NCBI GenBank assembly: GCA_038525525.1
Contig: JBCBHO010000003.1
Span: 1 to 64,000 of the forward strand
Length of the DNA: 64,000 nt
Direction of reading: 5' to 3'
Source: Shimia_B sp038525525
Lineage (GTDB): Bacteria; Pseudomonadota; Alphaproteobacteria; Rhodobacterales; Rhodobacteraceae
A program made the position numbers and the translations under genes. Shown here one piece after another: positions 1-8,440 of the stretch. The notes below the pieces were generated by a model. That model was given only the letters and a program-made list of their open reading frames with translations. It was not told where the DNA came from and did not search any database. Each line of letters starts with the position of its first letter. Positions within the stretch are counted from its first letter, which is position 1.

Positions 1-94
1 CCCGTCCGCCGCTCACCCGAAGGTGCGCTCGACTTGCATGTGTTAGGCCTGCCGCCAGCGTTCGTTCTGAGCCAGGATCAAACTCTCAAGTTGA
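1..94 (-). rRNA. rrs: 16S ribosomal RNA, 5' end only (cut by window edge)
   Basis: Read on the minus strand, this stretch has the universal start of small-subunit rRNA: the AGAGTTTGATCCTGGCTCAG primer site (plus-strand positions 69-88), followed by the conserved GAACGCTGGCGGCAGGCC block and the CATGCAAGTCGA block. The 5' boundary at about 94 is set by comparison with other alphaproteobacterial 16S genes. Only about 90 nt are present; the rest lies beyond the left edge. Confidence 0.97.
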
Positions 95-504
95 AACAGC
101 TTACGCTGTATCCTTGACGTTCGAACCTCTGCACATCGTTTCCTGCCGGCTAGGGCAGGAACCGTCTCTGTTTGATGTGCTCCAGGTTTCATCAGAAACC
201 AGAAGCCGTACAAACAGTGAAGCTGACACTGGATCATCGCTCGGACCCTATTGCGTGGGCCTGTCGCTACCAGCGTAGATATGTGCAGTTGTTTGTTCAT
301 CGAATGAACCAAACCGCCCACATATCTCTTCAGATACTATCGATTTCAAATAGCGTAGAGACAAAATCGACTGGATGCGCCCTAACTTGTTTGGCGCGCC
401 CCGCCTCAGTTACCTCAGTTTTTGTTGCCGTCTGGACCGTCTGGCTGCTGCCGTGTTGTCCGTCTGGCGTTCCGTTGTGCGCCTCAGCGCCGCCGGTGAG
501 GGGG

Positions 505-533
505 CTTTTACGAAGAGGTGCTGGGGGCCGCAA
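505..533 (-). promoter_or_regulatory. candidate rRNA operon promoter
   Basis: Minus strand: TTGCGG (528-533) and TAAAAG (505-510), separated by exactly 17 nt and preceded by phased A-runs (about 534-600 on the complementary strand). The -35 element keeps the TTG, and the -10 is a 4/6 match. This would put the start near 498 and give a leader of about 400 nt, usual for rrn operons. It is a pattern call only, since -10 boxes in this group are weakly conserved. Confidence 0.4.
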
Positions 534-681
534 CACCTTTTTTCAGAGAAAGCGCATTTTTTGCCCGTCACCCCGTTTTTTCTTCCTTTTCAGTGGTTTG
601 GTGCAATTTTTGATCGCCGACCCAGCGTCAAAACGAAAGGATCGTGCGCTTCCCGCTATGCCCCTGCCCCATATTTTGTGG

Positions 682-701
682 TTATCCCCAGCTTACCCAC
701 A
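682..701 (+). promoter_or_regulatory. two adjacent DnaA-box-like 9-mers
   Basis: TTATCCCCA (682-690) and TTACCCACA (693-701) each match the DnaA box TTATCCACA at 8 of 9 positions. Their spacing is exactly 11 bp, one helical turn, in the same orientation. They lie upstream of the inferred rRNA promoter. Whether DnaA binds here is inference. Confidence 0.3.
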
Positions 702-944
702 GTCCTGTGCACGACAGGGAAAGGACTCACCTGCGACTCCCCCAGTTTTTCTCCCGGAATCGCGCGAGTCGCCCTCTCCGCGTGGTGCGATGCGCTCCGA
801 TTCACCTGTCTGAAGGCTGGAGGTGCCCACGGCCCGCCGGTCCCTCTGGTGGAACCGGGAGTAAGCAGAAGGCCGACCCGCCGTGCACCCGAACGTCACC
901 CTATTATAGAAGTGTACCGCGCGCTGGCCCGCCGACGGCAGCGC

Positions 945-1586
945 TCAGGTCAGGGCGCGCCGCACGAGGGGGCGCCACTTCACCCGCGCCAGAAGCAGCG
1001 CAGCGATCACACCCGCGTAAATGATGGGCTCCCATTGAAAGCCTTTCACCAGCAGGAGCCAGTGCACGGCGCCGAGGATCAGCACGAGATAGGTAGCCTT
1101 GTGCAGTGTCCGCCACGCGGAGGCGCCCATGGCCCGCACCGACCAGTTGTTCGAGGTCAGCGTCAGCGGGATCATCAGCGCGAAGGCGGCCATGCCGAGC
1201 GTGATGTAGGGCCGCTTCACGATATCGGCCCAGACATTCTGGAACTGCACGTCGAGTACGAGCCATGTCAGCAGGTGCGCCAACACGTAGACGAAGGCCG
1301 TCACGCCGATCGCGCGGCGGAACTTCACGAGGTTGATGCCGAGATGATCGCGCAGCGGCGTGATCGCGAGGCCCGCGATCAAGATCCAGAGCGACCAAAG
1401 CCCCAGCTGGTGCTCAATCGTCTTCGTCGGGTCAACGCCGAGCCCGCCAGTGATGCCCTCATAATAGAGCCACGCAATCGGCAGCGGAGAGAGCGCATAG
1501 ATCGGCCAGGTCGGCAGCTTGCGCGCGGCACGGTTGATCGGAGCGACGGTCATGTCTTTCAGCCTTTGCTTGGTCATCGTGGACAT
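945..1586 (-). CDS. msrQ: MsrQ, heme-binding membrane subunit of the periplasmic methionine sulfoxide reductase
   Basis: A 213-residue membrane protein of the MsrQ/YedZ ferric-reductase-like family. It has about six hydrophobic segments, and histidines at H104, H162 and H175 sit in the helices that normally hold heme. MsrQ passes electrons from the quinone pool or flavin to MsrP in the periplasm. The start at 1586 has GGAG about 9 nt upstream; an in-frame ATG three codons later is possible. It lies 58 nt downstream of msrP in the same direction, so the two form the usual msrPQ operon. Confidence 0.93.
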   Translation of the reverse strand: MSTMTKQRLKDMTVAPINRAARKLPTWPIYALSPLPIAWLYYEGITGGLGVDPTKTIEHQLGLWSLWILIAGLAITPLRDHLGINLVKFRRAIGVTAFVYVLAHLLTWLVLDVQFQNVWADIVKRPYITLGMAAFALMIPLTLTSNNWSVRAMGASAWRTLHKATYLVLILGAVHWLLLVKGFQWEPIIYAGVIAALLLARVKWRPLVRRALT

Positions 1587-1644
1587 GGGGGTGCTCCAGC
1601 GCCGCGGGAAGACAGGGTCACGGGACCCTGAAGGATGTGTCAGT

Positions 1645-2556
1645 TCAGTAGAATTCGCTCAGGTCCATGCCGTCGTAGAGGCTCGCGACCTCCGCCTCGT
1701 AGCCGTTGAACATCAGCGTGGGCTGACGCCGGGCGAAGAGCCCGCCACCGATGGTGCGCTCCGTGGCCTGACTCCAGCGGGGATGGTCCACGTTGGGGTT
1801 CACGTTGCTGTAGAAGCCGTATTCCCGCGCATTGGCCATGTTCCAGCTCGTCGGCGGCTCCTCCTCGGTGAGCGAGATGCGCACGATGCTCTTGATCGAC
1901 TTGAACCCGTACTTCCACGGCACCACGAGCCGGATCGGCGCGCCGTTCTGGTTCGCGATGGGGCGGCCGTAGATGCCCGTGGCCATGATGGTGAGCGGGT
2001 GCATCGCCTCATCGAGGCGCAGCCCCTCGCGGTAGGGCCAGTCGAGGACGGCCCGGTTCACGCCCGGCATCTCGGACGGGCGCACCAGCGTCTCGAAGGC
2101 CACGTACCGCGCGCCGTCCTGCACACCCACGCGGTCGAGGATGTCCTTCAGCTCGATCCCGTTCCACGGGATGACCATGCTCCAGGCTTCCACGCAGCGG
2201 AACCGGTAGATCCGCTCCTCCACGTCGAGCCCGCCGATCAGATCCTCGAGGGCGTATTCGCCGGGATTGTCGACGAGGCCGTCGACCACGATGGACCAGG
2301 GCTGCGTGGTGAGCTGCCCGGCAAAGCGCGCCGGGTCTTCCTTGCCCGTGCCGAACTCGTAGAAGTTGTTGTAGGAGGTGATCTCCTCCCAGGTGTTCGG
2401 CTCGAGGTTGGAATTGTCCACCTGCGCGGCGAGCGGACCGGCGATGGAGGCCGCACCGGCCCCGAGCGCACCAGCGATGATCTGGCGACGGTTGAGCCAG
2501 CCCGCCTCGGGCGTGACGTCGTTCCAACCCAAGGTGTTTTTCCAGCGATGCGCCAT
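1645..2556 (-). CDS. msrP: MsrP, molybdopterin-dependent protein-methionine-sulfoxide reductase, catalytic subunit
   Basis: A 303-residue protein of the sulfite-oxidase-fold MsrP/YedY family, which repairs oxidised methionines in periplasmic proteins. The N-terminus has a Tat-type signal (LNRRQIIAG, arginines 23-24, then an alanine/glycine-rich hydrophobic stretch ending near AAQ45). The molybdenum ligand is the cysteine in RFRCVEAW (C121). I chose ATG 2556 because AGGAG (2563-2567) stands 6 nt upstream; a TTG five codons earlier overlaps that ribosome binding site. First gene of the msrPQ operon. Confidence 0.95.
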   Translation of the reverse strand: MAHRWKNTLGWNDVTPEAGWLNRRQIIAGALGAGAASIAGPLAAQVDNSNLEPNTWEEITSYNNFYEFGTGKEDPARFAGQLTTQPWSIVVDGLVDNPGEYALEDLIGGLDVEERIYRFRCVEAWSMVIPWNGIELKDILDRVGVQDGARYVAFETLVRPSEMPGVNRAVLDWPYREGLRLDEAMHPLTIMATGIYGRPIANQNGAPIRLVVPWKYGFKSIKSIVRISLTEEEPPTSWNMANAREYGFYSNVNPNVDHPRWSQATERTIGGGLFARRQPTLMFNGYEAEVASLYDGMDLSEFY

Positions 2557-2895
2557 TCCGTTCTCCTGCAACTCGTGCCTTGGCGCTTAATGAAGAGCGA
2601 GCAGCGCGCCAAAGCAACTCCACTGACAGCCTCGTGCACGGATGTAACACGACCCGCTCGAGGCCGGCCGGGGTCAGAAGCCCAATAAAGGCGCACGTTC
2701 GCGTCACGGCGGGACCGGTCCCGTTGACACTTACGTGACTGGAAACGCGCGGCATTCGCGGCTTAGCCCAGCAACTGGCGCGGTCAATCGGCAGAACCGG
2801 GCCACAGGCAGGTCTGCGCGCATGGAAGACCTCGCGAGCGCCCCATATCACGGTCATCCGCGGCTCCTGCCGCACTCTATGATCGGGAGATAACC
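2557..2895. other. divergent intergenic region between msrP and the fasciclin gene
   Basis: About 340 nt holding the promoters of two divergent genes. A TTGACA at 2724-2729 has no good -10 partner 16-18 nt downstream. A GGGAGATAACC ribosome binding site precedes the ATG at 2896. I see no RNA gene or small ORF worth calling here. Confidence 0.5.
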
Positions 2896-3381
2896 ATGAT
2901 CCGGAAGACCCTATTCGCTCTCACCACGTCCGCCGCTATGGCCACGTCGGCTTTCGCTGCCGGGCATTCCAAGGATATCGTCGACACAGCCGCAGAAGCC
3001 GGCTCCTTCGAGACGCTGCTCGCAGCCGCCACCGCCGCGGGCCTCGTGGACACGCTGAAGGGCGAAGGCCCGTTCACCGTTTTCGCGCCCACGGATGAGG
3101 CCTTCGCCGCGCTGCCCGAGGGCACCGTCGAGACGCTTCTGATGCCGGAGAACCAGGACCAGCTCGTGGCGATCCTCACCTACCACGTCGTGCCGGGCAA
3201 GGTGATGTCCACCGACCTCTCCGACGACATGATGGCCGCCACCGTGAACGGCGCCGAGATCATGATCGACCTCGATAGCGGCGTCATGGTCAACACGGCC
3301 AACGTCGTCTCCGCCGACATCGAGGCTTCCAATGGCGTGATCCACGTCATCGACAGCGTGATCCTTCCGCCGGAGAGCTGA
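2896..3381 (+). CDS. secreted fasciclin (FAS1) domain protein
   Basis: 161 residues: an N-terminal signal peptide (residues 1 to about 21, ending AFA) followed by a single FAS1 domain. The diagnostic H1 motif is FTVFAPTDEAFAALP, followed by LTYHVVPGKV and the C-terminal H2-like NGVIHVIDSVILP. FAS1 proteins are extracytoplasmic adhesion or matrix proteins; no partner is evident here. GGGAG lies 8 nt before the ATG. A rho-independent terminator follows directly, so it is monocistronic. Confidence 0.93.
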   Translation: MIRKTLFALTTSAAMATSAFAAGHSKDIVDTAAEAGSFETLLAAATAAGLVDTLKGEGPFTVFAPTDEAFAALPEGTVETLLMPENQDQLVAILTYHVVPGKVMSTDLSDDMMAATVNGAEIMIDLDSGVMVNTANVVSADIEASNGVIHVIDSVILPPES

Positions 3382-3405
3382 TCCCACACCTGAAGATCTA
3401 GAAAA

Positions 3406-3430
3406 GGCCCCGCCCACGCGGGGTCTTTTT
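3406..3430 (+). terminator. rho-independent terminator after the fasciclin gene
   Basis: Stem GGCCCCGC (3406-3413), loop CCAC, stem GCGGGGTC (3418-3425, one G-T pair), then five T. It lies 25 nt after the fasciclin stop codon and 45 nt before the SDR start. Confidence 0.9.
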
Positions 3431-3474
3431 CATTTGCGCTTGCCCGCGGCGCGCGCAGCGGCTTTCGTTGCGCC

Positions 3475-4227
3475 ATGACAGAACCAAAGATCGCCCTCAT
3501 CACCGGCGGCGCCCGCGGGATCGGCCTTGCCACGGCGCACCAGTTCCTCGCCGATGGCTGGCAGGTGGCCCTCGTGGACTGGGACGAGCCAGAGCTCGCC
3601 CGCGCCGCGCCCGAGGGTGCGCTCGCACTCCCCCTCGACATCTCCAATCCGCAGCACGCCCCGCAGATGGTGCGCGAGACCGTGGCGCGCTTCGGCCGGA
3701 TCGACGCGCTGGTCAACAATGCCGGCATCGCCGATTTCGGCCCCATCGAAGAGACCGACTTCGAGCGCTGGCGCCGCGTGATGAGCGTCAATCTCGACGG
3801 CACCTTCCTCGTGAGCCAGGCCGCGGTGCCCGAGCTGAAGAGAACCCGCGGCGCGATCGTCAACATCGCCTCGATCTCCGGCTTGCGCGCCTCCACGCTC
3901 CGCGTGGCCTACGGCACCTCGAAGGCCGCCGTCATCGCGCTCACCGAACAACAGGCCGCCGAACTGGGCGAATACGGCATCCGCGCCAACGCCATCGCGC
4001 CCGGCCCCGTGCGCACAAAGCTCGCTATGGCCGTCCACACGCAGGACATCATCGACGCTTACCACGACGCGATCCCGCTCGGCCGCTACGGAACGGAGGC
4101 GGAACTGGCGAACGCCATCGTCTTCCTGTGTTCGGATAAGGCCAGCTACATCACCGGCCAGACGCTCGCCGTCGATGGCGGGTTCGAGAGCACGGGCATA
4201 GGCCTCCCCTCCCTGCGCGACGGCTAA
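3475..4227 (+). CDS. short-chain dehydrogenase/reductase (classical SDR)
   Basis: 250 residues with every classical SDR hallmark: TGGARGIG cofactor loop (10-17), D35 after the second strand, NNAG (81-84), catalytic serine in IASIS (about 133-135), Y146 and K150 (YGTSK), and the C-terminal ITGQTLAVDGG. This fits an NAD(H)-preferring 3-oxoacyl-ACP-reductase-like or sugar/alcohol dehydrogenase. The substrate cannot be read from the sequence. It stands alone between a terminator and the convergent clpB. Confidence 0.9.
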   Translation: MTEPKIALITGGARGIGLATAHQFLADGWQVALVDWDEPELARAAPEGALALPLDISNPQHAPQMVRETVARFGRIDALVNNAGIADFGPIEETDFERWRRVMSVNLDGTFLVSQAAVPELKRTRGAIVNIASISGLRASTLRVAYGTSKAAVIALTEQQAAELGEYGIRANAIAPGPVRTKLAMAVHTQDIIDAYHDAIPLGRYGTEAELANAIVFLCSDKASYITGQTLAVDGGFESTGIGLPSLRDG

Positions 4228-4233
4228 GAGCGG

Positions 4234-4397
4234 GAGCCTCCGGCGGCCCTCCCTCTCTCGCGGTCATCCGACCGCTGCCGGGGCAGTGGGACGGAGGTAC
4301 GAGGCACAAAGAAGGGGCGGCCTCCGATCATGAGCCCGCCCCGTTTTCCTAGTGCCCCGTATCTCGGGGAGCGCGAGGGGCAGCGCCCCTCGCTTCT
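4234..4397. repeat. dispersed intergenic repeat, copy 1 (two half-elements facing each other)
   Basis: Contains GCCTCCGGCGGCCCTCC (about 4236-4252), then GGAGGTACGAGGCACAAAGAAG (core in 4293-4314), then in the opposite sense GTGCCCCGTATCTCGGGGAG (from 4352) running into the palindrome GAGGGGCAGCGCCCCTC. The same pieces recur at 11671-11700 and 33787-33917. It sits between the convergent SDR and clpB genes. Confidence 0.75.
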
Positions 4398-7010
4398 TTA
4401 GTGGATGACGGCGTCATCGGGGCGCGGGCGCTCGGAGGCGCTGAGCCGGTCGCCCACGATGAGGCCGTCGGCCCCTGCGCTCACGGTGATCGTCTCGCCA
4501 TCCTTGATGTCGCCCGCGAGGATCATCTCGGCGAGCTGATCCTGGAGCGCGCGCTGGATGACCCGCTTTAAGGGCCGCGCGCCGAAGACGGGATCATAGC
4601 CCTCGTCCGCCAGCCATGTCCGAGCGCCGTCATCGAGCTCGAGCGCGATCTTGCGGGCCTTGAGCCGCGCCTCAAGCCGGGCGAGCTGGATCGTGACGAT
4701 GCCGTCCATGTCGTCCCGCCCGAGCCGGTCGAAGATGATCGTCTCGTCGAGGCGGTTCAGGAATTCGGGGCGGAAATGGGCGCGCACGGCGTCCATCACG
4801 TCCCGCTTGGCTTGGCCAGCATCTGCGCCGTCAGGCAACTGGCTGAGCGCCTGCGCGCCGAGGTTGGACGTCAGCACGATGAGCGTCTGCTTAAAGTCCA
4901 CCGTCCGGCCCTGCCCGTCCGTCAGCACGCCGTCATCGAGCACCTGAAGGAGGACGTTGAAGACATCCGGATGCGCCTTTTCCACCTCGTCGAAGAGCAC
5001 GACCTGGTAGGGCTTACGCCGCACGGCCTCCGTGAGCACGCCGCCCTCGTCATAGCCCACGTATCCCGGGGGCGCGCCGATGAGGCGGGCGACGGCATGT
5101 TTCTCCATGAACTCGGACATGTCGATGCGGACCATCGCGCTGTCATCGTCGAAGAGGAACTCGGCCACCGCCTTCGTCAGCTCCGTCTTGCCCACGCCCG
5201 TGGGCCCGAGGAAGAGGAAGGAGCCGAGCGGCCGGTTCTCGTCATTGAGGCCCGCGCGGGCCCGGCGCACGGCATTCGCCACCGCGCGCACGGCGGTTTC
5301 CTGGCCGATCACACGGCCATGGAGCGCCTCCTCCATGCGGAGCAGTTTCTCGCGCTCGCCCTCGAGCATCTTCGAGGTGGGGATGCCCGTCCAGCGTTCG
5401 ACAACCTGCGCGATCTGTTCGGGGCGCACGGCCTCCTCGATCATGACGTCCTCGGCGTCTTCGGCCTCGCCGAGCTTTTTTTCGAGGTCGGGGATGATGC
5501 CGTAGGAAAGCTCGCCGGCCCGCGCGAGATCGCCCTCGCGCTTCGCACGATCGAGATCGGCGCGCGCGCGGTCGAGCTCTTCCTTCACCTGCTGGGCGGA
5601 GGCCATCTTGTCCCGCTCGGCCTGCCACTTGGCAGTGAGCTGCGCCGATTGATCCTGGAGATCGGCAAGCTCCTTTTCCAGCGCGGCGAGGCGGTCCTTG
5701 GAGGCCGCGTCGTCCTCCTTCTTCAAGGCCTCGGCCTCGATCTGCAGCTGGAGGATCTGGCGGTCGAGCGCGTCGAGTTCTTCGGGCTTCGAATCCACCT
5801 GCATGCGGAGCCGCGAGGCGGCCTCGTCCATGAGGTCGATCGCCTTGTCCGGCAGGAAGCGGTCGGTGATGTAGCGGTGCGAGAGCGTCGCCGCGGACAC
5901 GAGTGCGCTGTCGGCGATCCGCACGCCGTGGTGCAGCTCGTACTTCTCCTTGATGCCGCGGAGGATGGAGATCGTGTCGGGCACGGTGGGCTCGTGCACC
6001 ATCAGCGGCTGAAAGCGCCGGGCAAGTGCGGCGTCCTTTTCCACGTGCTTGCGGTATTCGTCGAGCGTCGTGGCGCCGACGCAGTGGAGCTCGCCCCGGG
6101 CCAAAGCGGGCTTCAGGAGGTTCGAGGCATCCATTGCCCCGTCGGCCTTCCCCGCGCCAATGAGCGTGTGCATCTCGTCGATGAAAAGAACGATCTCGCC
6201 CGCTGCCGCCGTCACCTCGTTCAGAACGGCCTTCAGCCGCTCCTCGAATTCGCCACGGTATTTCGCGCCGGCGATGAGCGCGCCCATATCGAGCGCCAGG
6301 AGCCGCTTATTGCGCAAGCTCTCCGGCACATCGCCATTGACGATCCGCAGCGCGAGACCCTCGGCGATGGCGGTCTTGCCCACGCCGGGCTCACCGATGA
6401 GGACGGGGTTGTTCTTCGTGCGGCGCGAAAGCACCTGCATGGCGCGGCGGATTTCCTCGTCGCGGCCGATGATGGGATCGATCTTGCCCTCGCGGGCGCG
6501 CGCCGTGAGGTCGGTGGCGTATTTCTCGAGCGCCTCGTAGCTGTCCTCCGCCGAGGCGCTGTCGGCCTTGCGGCCCTTCCGGAGATCATTGATCGCGCCG
6601 TTGAGCGCCTGCGCCGTCACGCCGCCCTGCTCGAGCGCCACCTTCGCGACAGATTTCACCATTGCGAGCGCCATGAGGATGCGCTCCACGGGCACGAAGC
6701 TGTCCCCGGCCTTCTTGGCGATGGCTTCCGCCTCGCCGAGGACCTTGGTGAGGGTCTGGTCGACATAGACCTGCGCGGCGTCGCCGGAGACCTTCGGGAG
6801 CTTGCCCACCGCCAGATCCACGGCCTGCAGCACAGCGCCCGGCTGACCGCCGGCGCGGCTGATCAGGTTGGCCGCGAGCCCTTCGGCATCGTCGAGCAGG
6901 GCTTTCAAAAGATGTTCGGGGGTGAGCCGCTGGTGGCTTTCGCGGGCGGCAATGGTCTGCGCAGCCTGCAGGAACCCGCGGGCGCGCTCGGTGAACCTCT
7001 CCAAGTTCAT
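4398..7010 (-). CDS. clpB: ClpB, ATP-dependent protein disaggregase
   Basis: 870 residues, full length for ClpB/Hsp104. Order: Clp N-domain repeats (1-145), AAA+ module 1 with Walker A GEPGVGKT (206-213) and Walker B FIDEMHT, the long coiled-coil middle domain (about 400-530) that distinguishes ClpB from ClpA, AAA+ module 2 with Walker A GPTGVGKT (about 607), and a small C-terminal domain. It re-solubilises aggregated proteins with DnaK/DnaJ/GrpE. The ATG at 7010 has AAGGAG 8 nt upstream. A sigma32-like promoter lies about 70 nt upstream, consistent with heat-shock control. Confidence 0.98.
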   Translation of the reverse strand: MNLERFTERARGFLQAAQTIAARESHQRLTPEHLLKALLDDAEGLAANLISRAGGQPGAVLQAVDLAVGKLPKVSGDAAQVYVDQTLTKVLGEAEAIAKKAGDSFVPVERILMALAMVKSVAKVALEQGGVTAQALNGAINDLRKGRKADSASAEDSYEALEKYATDLTARAREGKIDPIIGRDEEIRRAMQVLSRRTKNNPVLIGEPGVGKTAIAEGLALRIVNGDVPESLRNKRLLALDMGALIAGAKYRGEFEERLKAVLNEVTAAAGEIVLFIDEMHTLIGAGKADGAMDASNLLKPALARGELHCVGATTLDEYRKHVEKDAALARRFQPLMVHEPTVPDTISILRGIKEKYELHHGVRIADSALVSAATLSHRYITDRFLPDKAIDLMDEAASRLRMQVDSKPEELDALDRQILQLQIEAEALKKEDDAASKDRLAALEKELADLQDQSAQLTAKWQAERDKMASAQQVKEELDRARADLDRAKREGDLARAGELSYGIIPDLEKKLGEAEDAEDVMIEEAVRPEQIAQVVERWTGIPTSKMLEGEREKLLRMEEALHGRVIGQETAVRAVANAVRRARAGLNDENRPLGSFLFLGPTGVGKTELTKAVAEFLFDDDSAMVRIDMSEFMEKHAVARLIGAPPGYVGYDEGGVLTEAVRRKPYQVVLFDEVEKAHPDVFNVLLQVLDDGVLTDGQGRTVDFKQTLIVLTSNLGAQALSQLPDGADAGQAKRDVMDAVRAHFRPEFLNRLDETIIFDRLGRDDMDGIVTIQLARLEARLKARKIALELDDGARTWLADEGYDPVFGARPLKRVIQRALQDQLAEMILAGDIKDGETITVSAGADGLIVGDRLSASERPRPDDAVIH

Positions 7011-7078
7011 CGGTCTCTCCTTCTCTCAGCACCCATGTTGCGCCCGCCCATCGCGGCACGCCCCTCGGGCCTCTCACG

Positions 7079-7108
7079 TAAATGGGAGCGGCAAGCCCCC
7101 GGCGCAAG
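7079..7108 (-). promoter_or_regulatory. sigma32 (RpoH)-type promoter for clpB
   Basis: Minus strand: CTTGCG (7103-7108) as -35 and CCCATTTA (7079-7086) as -10, 16 nt apart. Both resemble the heat-shock consensus CTTGAA-N13-17-CCCCATNT. Predicted start about 7072, giving a leader of about 60 nt to clpB. Confidence 0.5.
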
Positions 7109-7199
7109 CTCCGGGGCAAGGCGCGCAAAGAAGCACGGCATCGCTTTACGTCTCATTAAGGCTGCCTCGCTACCCTGCACTCAGCAGGCGGAGGGGCCC

Positions 7200-7523
7200 A
7201 TGACACTTCTCGATATCGTGGTCTTGAGCATGGCGTTCACCGCCATGGGAGACGAGGTCTTTGGCAAGGTGCAGGTCATCCTCGCGGAGGATGACGGCAC
7301 GCGGGTGATGACGCTCCAGTGCCGCGCGCCGGCCTCCCGGCGCATCCAGCCCGATGCCATTCTCATCGGCGAGGCCATTCGGCAGGTGCGCCGCATGCCG
7401 GAGGTGCTCAGCGGCGAGGTGCGGCTGAAGTTCTCCCGCTCCCTGCGCCCCATTGGGAAGGCGGGCCGAACGGGCCGGACAGCGGGAGCGGATCGCGCGG
7501 GCAGGACCGGCCACGTCGCCTGA
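7200..7523 (+). CDS. conserved hypothetical protein, 107 aa
   Basis: I do not recognise a named family. The ATG at 7200 has GGAGGGG a few nucleotides upstream. The first 75 residues look folded, with a hydrophobic start (LLDIVVLSMAF), alternating strands, and SRRIQPDAILIGEAIRQVRRMP. The tail from about residue 80 is low-complexity Gly/Arg/Ala-rich and probably disordered. No signal peptide or transmembrane helix is convincing. It sits between divergent clpB and co-directional pyrF, 123 nt upstream of the latter. Confidence 0.7.
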   Translation: MTLLDIVVLSMAFTAMGDEVFGKVQVILAEDDGTRVMTLQCRAPASRRIQPDAILIGEAIRQVRRMPEVLSGEVRLKFSRSLRPIGKAGRTGRTAGADRAGRTGHVA

Positions 7524-7646
7524 GCCCGCTCGAAAGCGCGCCTGAGCTTTCCGACGTCGCCCACCCAGAGACCTCGGAGCGTTCCCGGGGCCATCCGCGC
7601 GCAGCAACCGCTTGTCATTCCCACGCCGCACGCCTACCCCGCCGCC

Positions 7647-8366
7647 ATGGATGACAGATTGATCGTCGCGATGGATGTCCCCAATGCGCTGGCGGGCCTG
7701 CAATTGGCCGAGCGGCTCGGGGAGAGCGTGTCCTTCTACAAGATCGGGCTCGGCATGCTCACCGGCGGCGGGCTTGCCCTCGCCAACGAGCTCAAGGACG
7801 AGCACGGCAAGCGCATCTTCCTCGACATGAAGCTCTTCGATATCGGCGCGACGGTGGAGGCCGCGGTGCGCGGCCTGGCGCAATTCAACCTCGATTTCCT
7901 CACCGTACATGGCGACCCACACGTCGTGCGCGCGGCCAAGGAGGGTGCGGCGGGCAAAGACCTCAAGATCCTGGCCGTGACGGTGCTCACGTCGCTGGAT
8001 CGCGCCGATCTCGATGCCGCGCTTATGCAGCCGGGGGACCTCTCCGAGATCGCCACGGAGCGTGCTGCCCGCGCCTTCGAGGCGGGTGCGGACGGTGTCA
8101 TCTCCTCCCCGCGCGAGGCCGCCGTGATCCGCGCGCTCCCGGGCGCGCAAGACCGTCTCATCGTCACCCCGGGCGTCCGTCCCGCGGGAGCAGCCCTGGG
8201 AGACCAGAAGCGCGTGACCACCCCTGCCGAGGCCATCGCCGCGGGCGCTGATCACGTGGTTGTCGGTCGCCCCGTCTGGCAGGCACCAGACCCGCGCGCG
8301 GCGGCAGAGGCCATCGTCGCCGAGCTCAGCTCGGCGCAAGCCAAACGGCCAAACCGCCTCCACTAG
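7647..8366 (+). CDS. pyrF: orotidine 5'-phosphate decarboxylase
   Basis: 239 residues, normal length for bacterial PyrF, which converts OMP to UMP in the last step of pyrimidine synthesis. The catalytic charge network DxKxxD is FLDMKLFDIG (D60, K62, D65). The phosphate-binding C-terminal motifs VTPGVRP and VVGRPV are present, and residue 1-10 MDDRLIVAMD is the usual first strand. The ATG lacks a clear Shine-Dalgarno sequence. Confidence 0.96.
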   Translation: MDDRLIVAMDVPNALAGLQLAERLGESVSFYKIGLGMLTGGGLALANELKDEHGKRIFLDMKLFDIGATVEAAVRGLAQFNLDFLTVHGDPHVVRAAKEGAAGKDLKILAVTVLTSLDRADLDAALMQPGDLSEIATERAARAFEAGADGVISSPREAAVIRALPGAQDRLIVTPGVRPAGAALGDQKRVTTPAEAIAAGADHVVVGRPVWQAPDPRAAAEAIVAELSSAQAKRPNRLH

Positions 8367-8440
8367 CCGTCGGTCCACCGTTCGCTAGGTAAAATTGCCC
8401 CTGGGCCAGTGGCGCGAGGATCACCTCCGCGCCGTCTTCC

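Larger units (their letters stand above)
95..944. other. rRNA operon leader and upstream region, no gene seen
   Basis: About 850 nt between the end of msrQ and the 16S gene. I see no credible protein gene; long open frames here have no recognisable protein and no ribosome binding site. The part nearest the 16S gene (about 95-500) should be the transcribed rRNA leader containing antitermination and RNase III processing elements. About 540-600 is A-rich on the minus strand, as expected of an UP-element. About 720-940 contains nothing I recognise. Confidence 0.6.

Noticed and set aside
790..905. Possible SRP RNA, 6S RNA or cobalamin riboswitch upstream of the rRNA genes
   Set aside because: Short phrases (GGTGCC, GGGAGTAAGCAG) were suggestive, but the conserved cores (GGAAGGAAGCAGCC for SRP RNA; GGGAA..GGTG..GCCACTG for B12) are missing.
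375..1631. 418-codon plus-strand frame across the rRNA leader and msrQ
   Set aside because: Reads through the rrn leader and antisense to msrQ, with low-complexity Arg/Pro/His composition.
2724..2729. TTGACA as a promoter for the fasciclin gene
   Set aside because: No acceptable -10 hexamer 16-18 nt downstream (GCGCGG at N17).
4776..7523. 915-codon plus-strand open frame opposite clpB
   Set aside because: It is the mirror of clpB codon bias (His/Val/Leu/Arg-rich, no domain). Only its last 108 codons, from 7200, form a separate plausible gene with a ribosome binding site.
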